Below, piece after piece: positions 62,401 to 64,000 of a DNA stretch of 64,000 bases. The position numbers were made by a program, and so were the translations under genes. Source of the DNA: Opisthorchis felineus (Eukaryota > Platyhelminthes > Trematoda > Opisthorchiida > Opisthorchiidae); the NCBI GenBank assembly GCA_004794785.1, contig SJOL01004130.1, positions 168,000 to 231,999 of the forward strand, given 5' to 3'. Positions within the stretch are counted from its first letter, which is position 1. Every line of letters starts with the position of its first letter. The notes below the pieces were generated by a model. It ran no database searches. It was not told the origin of the DNA and saw only the letters and a program-made list of their open reading frames with translations.

Positions 62401-63780
62401 TGGACATATTTTCCCCACACAGACTGTGTCGCGTTGTTCTGCATACGTTCAGGAACCCTCAGAGGTCCCACTCAGGTAAGAATCATGAACTAACACGGAT
62501 CGAGTAGGCACACTCCGTCTGTTTGTCTTCGTAAATAATCGACAGTTTGGAGAAGCATAAAATGGAGGTATAAACAAACAGTACAGCGTGATGACATACC
62601 AATTCTGACGGACAGCCGTCGTTACAAGCGGGGCTTCACAATCACCTTCGTTGTTTTGAAAAAGACGAGAAGTGAGCTTGTTCTGCGGAGGAGGAGAAAG
62701 TAGAAGCGTTCGAACAGTGAATAAGGTTAAAGTTGACAGTCAATAGTTGACCAATTCTCGGTGGTCTTCAAACAACTAAAATTAGGGAAAGCCACTGTTG
62801 ACATGACAATAATTTGTGTGGAGGTTCTAAGATGGACAGGAACAATTCACTAACCTTTCGGCATCCACGAGGATATAGTGAACAATCGAAAAACCGAGGC
62901 AGCGGGTGCAATAATGGAGCATCCGCATCCAGTCCATCACCGCTCACAGCTACAGGTGAACCAAAACGAAGCAACAGTGGACACGCCTTGTGTACAGCCT
63001 CACACATTTCTGCTTCGGGTAACACAACACGAGAAGGATTGTGTGCTAACCTATCGCGTGAATGAGTATGAACATCAACATCAGACAGGGCGGCAGGAGG
63101 GGACGCAGAGTCCCCTGTGGCATTCGCGGACTTCACTTGAGGAGGATAGCCTTGATATGGCCACTTGTCTTGTGTTTCCATGCATTCCGGAAAGTAAACG
63201 GAACACAGTAAGAACTGAAAACAGAGAAGAGAACATGCTAAGTTGAACACCAGTTGGTGAATCTCGCCTCACGGCAAGCAAGAAGCTGATTCAACCGAAT
63301 ATGGTATACTAGGGGGCAATAAGAGCAATAAATAATCCGAGTTACTGCTGCAAGGATGTGACTTACCTGTAACTTATCCCAACAGGTTGGAATAGCCCGA
63401 AGGGGCGTCCATACGTGAAGCTGGTAGTGTGAAACATCCTCGACCACAGGATGCGGGGCGGTCAGCCGGTAAGGCAAATGGTTGCCAAGACAAGTTCCGT
63501 TGGATGACAGCGGTATTCGGACGCAATGCGGTGCTGCTACTGTACATTGTTCACTTTAAAGAGAGGCCAAACACGATATCATATGTTAAATCTCGGTGTA
63601 TAAGGAAGTTGTGAATTACAATACGGGCCAGATAAGGGTAACCTACTTGCCAACGATCCACCGACTGTTAGCCTGTTCGTTCTGCAGTGTTTGAGTTGCA
63701 ACAAGCACGACTCCACAGAGGAAGAAGACTGCCTGAGAAAAATATCTCGGTCGAAAAAATGAAGACTTTTTAGCCTCCAT
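28849..63780 (-). CDS. smo: Smoothened, Hedgehog-pathway seven-transmembrane receptor (whole gene, 18 coding exons)
   Basis: Class F GPCR that relays Hedgehog signals at the plasma membrane or cilium once Patched inhibition is lifted. The conceptual product is about 1,879 residues: signal peptide (about 1-38), CRD with ten Cys (48, 55, 66, 102, 111, 118, 178, 185, 218, 225), linker Cys 242, 262 and 266, TM1 about 281-301, TM2 352-374, TM3 404-427, TM4 684-704, TM5 725-745, TM6 787-803, TM7 870-890, tail 905-1879. Diagnostic strings are CLGNHLPY, RAIPTCW, LLCSVYFPEC and IDGDSLSGIC; the last is closer to Smo than to Frizzled, as is the very long tail. Exon phases agree at every junction as chosen, with GT-AG borders throughout. 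Compared with the roughly 790-residue human protein, loops 1 and 2, the CRD and the tail are enlarged. A divergent Frizzled is the main alternative and is less likely. Exon entries follow. Confidence 0.88.
29425..33437 (-). other. smo intron 17
   Basis: About 4.0 kb between tail exons 17 and 18. Holds the plus-strand RTE relic (30.80-31.99 kb). The remainder has no coding evidence. Confidence 0.6.
30800..31990 (+). mobile_element. RTE-like LINE relic in smo intron 17 (antisense to the gene)
   Basis: Translation shows GVRQGCELLPFVFSSITDEV (RT motif B), then LEYADETVLIF, LAKIIKFFGVCFAPHKV, and from 31542 the C-terminal KECIQCCKLRWLANVL. Multiple frameshifts. Confidence 0.7.
33438..33956 (-). 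CDS. smo: smo exon 17: proline-rich tail
   Basis: 173 codons (1516-1688), strongly proline/serine-rich (PAPPVPPNPPV, QQQQQ), of the kind that binds SH3 or WW domains. Acceptor tttattctacag and donor TTTCCA|GTAAGT, both phase 0. Low complexity limits homology inference; coding status rests on a 519-base open frame with good splice borders in the correct phase. Confidence 0.7.
34498..35210 (-). CDS. smo: smo exon 16: tail with alanine-rich segment
   Basis: About 237 residues (1278-1515). It contains an amphipathic stretch SWRELWRTRMLLMDVLRW, an RKRQSSDLS basic-serine motif of the kind PKA or CK1 could use, glutamine/serine runs and an alanine-rich AAAFAAATAAATLA segment. The acceptor is cttctctctcttccag, phase 1, and the donor GCC|GTAGGT, phase 0. 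Confidence 0.75.
35496..35732 (-). CDS. smo: smo exon 15: tail
   Basis: About 79 residues, S/A-rich, ending RKPRRNNQSG. Entry is phase 1 after gtcatctttcag; an alternative acceptor (aattttttttccag, about 52 bases further in) also keeps the frame. The donor is TCGG|GTGAGA, phase 1, and the join to exon 16 restores a glycine codon. Confidence 0.7.
35988..36045 (-). CDS. smo: smo exon 14: basic tail micro-exon
   Basis: 58 bases encoding TTSRRRNRHRRVISGRTAT. The acceptor acatttctcttctcag is strong; the donor is ACGG|GTGGGT, phase 1. The arginine cluster resembles the basic regions that regulate Smo tails in other animals, an inference from composition only. Confidence 0.6.
36335..36454 (-). CDS. 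smo: smo exon 13: tail
   Basis: Forty codons (1140-1179) ending GSNNNSSGHEQQ. The donor is CAGCAG|GTCAGT, phase 0. The acceptor cactgtacag fits phase 0 but its pyrimidine tract is poor, so the 5' border is tentative. An alternative reading of the same block (phase 2) can be joined to a different downstream acceptor; the reading used here connects cleanly to exon 14. Confidence 0.5.
36455..39367 (-). other. smo intron 12
   Basis: About 2.9 kb. I recognise no repeat family or RNA gene in it; a tail micro-exon could be missed here. Confidence 0.5.
39368..40073 (-). CDS. smo: smo exon 12: start of the cytoplasmic tail
   Basis: About 235 residues (905-1139). No membrane segment. Contains LIETLLAGEIGGFSWWDPG, a CSCLAPQQN segment, basic patch KKPRRS and a predicted helical DLMAQLARLISYYEN. 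It then becomes S/P/H-rich. The acceptor tttgtttccag enters in phase 2; the donor is ACCGAT|GTGAGT, phase 0. No homology to characterised Smo tails is evident to me beyond position. Confidence 0.75.
40780..41560 (+). mobile_element. RTE-like LINE 5'/endonuclease relic in smo intron 11
   Basis: At 40818-40860 the plus strand reads FNVRTLTQIDQQASLV, the N-terminal endonuclease start of trematode RTE elements. The downstream region to 41.56 kb carries related element-like sequence, heavily decayed. Antisense to smo. Confidence 0.6.
41919..42221 (-). CDS. smo: smo exon 11: extracellular loop 3 and TM7
   Basis: Residues 804-903. About 65 residues of extracellular loop (NNYT sequon) precede TM7 ILLHLLSYFALNLIFASVCLL and a juxtamembrane DRSVKYCWYASFRR; the S, basic residue and W spacing matches human STWVWTKATLLIW. 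The better-looking acceptor (ctttctctcag, ending at 42234) would give TG|A, a stop, with exon 10. The next AG (ggcttag, exon from 42221) restores TGG and an open frame, so I chose it. The donor is CGGAG|GTAAGT, phase 2. Confidence 0.7.
42590..42895 (+). mobile_element. RTE-like RT fragment left of a SINE
   Basis: Plus-strand translation includes TDIEYADDLVSL (intact YADD box) at about 42680, then decayed post-RT sequence ending near ADEPIDMVDKSK at 42890. It continues at 43070 after a SINE. Confidence 0.65.
42900..43065 (-). mobile_element. tRNA-derived SINE, copy 2, inserted in the RTE
   Basis: Minus-strand head gaggtagctcagtagttaag resembles a tRNA 5' half with its A box, and the body block aggttacccaagcctgg is shared with copies 1 and 3. 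It splits the LINE text: VDKSK at 42890 and GDEITSRIRRARAAFANLRH at about 43095 are adjacent in the intact element. Confidence 0.65.
43070..43700 (+). mobile_element. RTE-like LINE C-terminal part right of the SINE
   Basis: Encodes RRARAAFANLRHLWRRRD, then SILLYGSET- and RLRWLGYALHMP-type text in shifted frames to about 43500. Continues the YADD fragment at 42.6 kb. Confidence 0.65.
43700..44080 (+). repeat. RTE 3' untranslated-like segment
   Basis: Segment with caggtaatcgaaactgtagc at about 43764 has its inverted partner at 49597 (gctacagtttcgatcaccgg), downstream of the minus-strand LINE. This supports a shared LINE 3' end. Confidence 0.5.
44981..45047 (-). CDS. smo: smo exon 10: TM6 (short exon, 3' border uncertain)
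   Basis: Residues 781-802, 67 bases. It encodes VFVDIMVVLLWIYFPFW, a membrane segment between TM5 and TM7. A strong acceptor (ctcctcattgtacctcag) and a GTATGT donor bracket it, and the phases (1 in, 2 out) fit between exons 9 and 11. The frame stays open and hydrophobic past the donor (YVVTVFVEMVLA), so a longer exon is possible. Its TM6 identity rests on position and hydrophobicity, not on clear motif matches. Confidence 0.6.
45764..45989 (-). CDS. smo: smo exon 9: extracellular loop 2 and TM5
   Basis: Residues 706-780. It begins IDGDSLSGICVVG, the most Smo-like string in the protein (C715 is the conserved loop-2 cysteine). TM5 is RLGLVLIPFSICLCVKCAYLG and is followed by a basic loop-3 start (NELRRRLSK). 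The acceptor is ttcttctacaacag, phase 0. The donor is TACG|GTACGT, phase 1; GTTAGT four bases downstream is an alternative, phase 2. Confidence 0.88.
45990..47052 (-). other. smo intron 8
   Basis: Contains a 100-base exon-like block (46196-46295) described in the findings. No transposon recognised. Confidence 0.5.
47053..47474 (-). CDS. smo: smo exon 8: second half of loop 2 and TM4
   Basis: Residues 565-705. It opens with about 118 polar, S/T/P-rich residues with several Cys and a basic run (YHGRRHLRSKS), then TM4 HLVAFAIPFVLVLISLTVAE, equivalent to human [20 protein letters not shown]. The acceptor is gtcctttgtag, phase 1, and the donor GCAGAG|GTAAGT, phase 0. Joining to exon 9 gives AE|IDGDSLSG, matching human AQVDGDSVSG. 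Confidence 0.87.
47475..49559 (-). other. smo intron 7, 5'-distal part
   Basis: Apart from the SINE at 48.13-48.31 kb and the short shared block at 48.94-49.15 kb, nothing recognised. Confidence 0.45.
48130..48310 (-). mobile_element. tRNA-derived SINE, copy 3, in smo intron 7
   Basis: B box ggttcgaacc at 48247-48256 and A-box-like gactcagtggttattgtgcg on the minus strand (48280-48300). The body block gcactctttcggtgcc and ccaggttgcccaatcctaga match copy 2 and copy 1. Confidence 0.65.
51784..52071. repeat. Sequence shared with 48940-49150
   Basis: A gtacacaactgaagcagtcg block (about 52008) recurs as gtagacaactgaagcggtcg at about 48996, with looser similarity around it. It replaces the expected second half of the LINE endonuclease, suggesting an insertion or a divergent domain. 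Confidence 0.35.
52805..53060 (-). repeat. Tandem repeat, about 72-base unit, 3.5 copies
   Basis: Unit starts at 52805, 52877, 52949 and 53018 (spacings 72, 72, 69), each with ggaccctgccc- and gactcaaaagtctgaccca-type blocks. It precedes the endonuclease frame of the minus-strand LINE, as tandem promoter monomers do in some LINEs. Confidence 0.75.
53061..55416 (-). other. smo intron 7, 5'-proximal part
   Basis: About 2.4 kb of AT-rich sequence between exon 7 and the LINE. No gene or repeat recognised. Confidence 0.45.
55417..55913 (-). CDS. smo: smo exon 7: TM3 and first half of an expanded loop 2
   Basis: Residues 399-564. LLCILNFILIYFSLVAVATW is TM3; C406 matches the conserved Cys at the top of TM3. 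After TM3 come basic residues (LLLARTRRVIRY), then about 130 hydrophilic residues with no human counterpart. The acceptor is tctcctttag (phase 2, completing S399) and the donor CAAG|GTAGGA, phase 1. Confidence 0.85.
55914..58686 (-). other. smo intron 6
   Basis: A 74-codon plus-strand frame at 56362 (LLKTLQQPKIGFALLGAHP) is flatworm repeat-like in texture but not identified. The rest has no signal. Confidence 0.4.
58687..58988 (-). CDS. smo: smo exon 6: end of TM1, enlarged loop 1, TM2
   Basis: Residues 299-398. TM2 is FYLPLFYIHLFFLIGCLGWL, matching the human LFYVNACFFVGSIGWL region, and is followed by IACRLDGSLRVKEP (human IVCRADGTMRLGEP), with C385 as the conserved extracellular-loop-1 cysteine. 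The donor AG|GTAGGT is phase 2. The 5' border is less certain: GCGAAG|CTG fits phase 0 and completes TM1 with LLTR, but its pyrimidine tract is weak. A gttgcag acceptor at 58892 looks better but does not match the phase. With the chosen border, loop 1 is about 50 residues. Confidence 0.75.
58989..60739 (-). other. smo intron 5
   Basis: No coding or repeat signal recognised; AT-rich. Confidence 0.45.
60740..60869 (-). CDS. smo: smo exon 5: linker end and TM1
   Basis: Residues 255-298. GIERCSFPCQRPHF corresponds to the conserved Cys-x3-Cys just before TM1 (human EGCGIQCQNPLF). The hydrophobic WLTGFTAVVCLLINVAAL is most of TM1. The acceptor is ctgtccttaccag and the donor CTG|GTGAGT, phase 0. 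Confidence 0.85.
60870..62599 (-). other. smo intron 4
   Basis: A 124-codon minus-strand frame (60959-61333) lies here but has no Smo similarity and is not needed for phase continuity. Nothing else recognised. Confidence 0.45.
62600..62682 (-). CDS. smo: smo exon 4: extracellular linker
   Basis: Residues 228-254 plus two bases. The segment EGDCEAPLVTT matches the human linker pattern (SGQCEVPLVRT) that follows the CRD. C242 belongs to the juxtamembrane disulfide region. The acceptor is ttctcctcctccgcag and the donor AATTG|GTATGT, phase 2; the next exon supplies the G that completes W255. Confidence 0.85.
62855..63214 (-). CDS. smo: smo exon 3: C-terminal half of the CRD with a large insert
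   Basis: Residues 108-227. It starts FLLCSVYFPEC (Cys5 and Cys6; Y114 aligns with human Y130) and ends with CEAVHKAC and CSLYPRGC, completing ten CRD cysteines. Cys6 (118) and Cys7 (178) are 60 residues apart, against about 14 in the human protein. The insert is polar, rich in S/P/H/D, and has an NAT sequon at 138. The acceptor is ttctctgttttcag and the donor AAG|GTTAGT; both ends are phase 0. Confidence 0.88.
63367..63553 (-). CDS. smo: smo exon 2: N-terminal half of the CRD
   Basis: Residues 45-107. It contains the first four CRD cysteines (48, 55, 66, 102) and the Smo-type motifs CLGNHLPY and LRAIPTCW. W93, just before PLRAIPTC, aligns with human W109, a sterol-contacting CRD residue. The acceptor follows a cctctctttaaag tract and enters in phase 2. 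The donor is CAG|GTAAGT, phase 0. Confidence 0.88.
63647..63780 (-). CDS. smo: smo exon 1: start codon and signal peptide
   Basis: The ATG is at 63780-63778. The translation opens MEAKKSSFFRPRYFSQ and runs into a hydrophobic stretch (AVFFLCGVVLVA), a plausible secretory signal peptide for a type I-like extracellular N terminus. An in-frame TAA lies about 60 bases upstream with no other in-frame ATG between, which decides this start. The donor is GGCAA|GTAGGT, phase 2. The transcribed exon may begin at an acceptor (ttcttttcag) near 63886, giving a leader of about 105 bases. Confidence 0.75.
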
Positions 63781-64000
63781 AGCAGGCTTAAGGTCACAAA
63801 CTTGGAAACCACCAGAGTGATGGGAGCCATGTGACTGATGTTAGCCACATGGTCAAACACCCGTGCTATTTGCCGACACCGATATCTGAAAAGAATGGAA
63901 ATTAACAAATGAAATCATACATGTTAGTAAGCAAGACCAATTTGATTATGTAGCCGAGTATGAGAGTGCGTATATCTCTACTCCAGAGTCATCGCACACT
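63781..64000 (-). promoter_or_regulatory. smo 5' leader and upstream edge
   Basis: An acceptor (ccattcttttcag) at about 63886 suggests that the leader continues in an exon outside the window. The leader contains two out-of-frame ATGs. One opens a frame (MAPITLVVSKF) that overlaps the smo start and stays open through exon 1. No TATA box or other promoter element was recognised; the promoter is probably beyond position 64000. Confidence 0.4.

Noticed and set aside
63579..63908. 109-codon minus-strand frame over smo exon 1
   Set aside because: The signal peptide and phase-consistent join to exon 2 lie in another frame; this one is likely an upstream frame shadow.

Overview
Eukaryotic, animal sequence, most likely from a parasitic flatworm (digenean trematode). 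It has no bacterial gene structure. Most of the interspersed sequence is decayed RTE-like and CR1-like LINEs, a MULE DNA transposon and tRNA-derived SINEs whose protein remnants resemble those of trematode genomes. The species cannot be fixed from sequence alone.

Right half (about 28.8-63.8 kb, minus strand): one large gene that I read as Smoothened (smo), the seven-pass Hedgehog-pathway receptor. I assembled 18 coding exons with GT-AG borders and compatible phases, from the ATG at 63780 to the stop at 28849, giving about 1,879 residues. In order they encode a signal peptide, a Frizzled/Smo-type cysteine-rich domain (CRD) with all ten cysteines, a juxtamembrane Cys-containing linker, seven membrane segments and a cytoplasmic tail of about 975 residues. 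The CRD and intracellular loops 1 and 2 carry insertions relative to vertebrate and insect proteins. The weakest junctions are the 5' border of exon 6 and the exon 10/11 junction.

The smo introns hold transposon debris: a nearly complete minus-strand RTE-type LINE with a tandem-repeat 5' end (49.56-53.06 kb, intron 7), plus-strand LINE fragments in introns 10, 11 and 17, and tRNA-derived SINEs in introns 7 and 10.

Left part (1-28.8 kb): no host gene recognised. It is a transposon graveyard: an RTE LINE split by a nested insertion (0.4-1.8 kb), a MULE transposase relic (3.1-4.1 kb), two CR1-like LINE relics (5.0-9.8 kb), a minus-strand RTE relic (11.3-13.6 kb), several copies of an unidentified long repeat (1-0.4, 14.7-17.3, 19.1-20.7 kb), further RTE fragments (21.85-22.5, 24.4-24.8 kb) and a SINE (27.6 kb). 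None of these coding remnants is intact.
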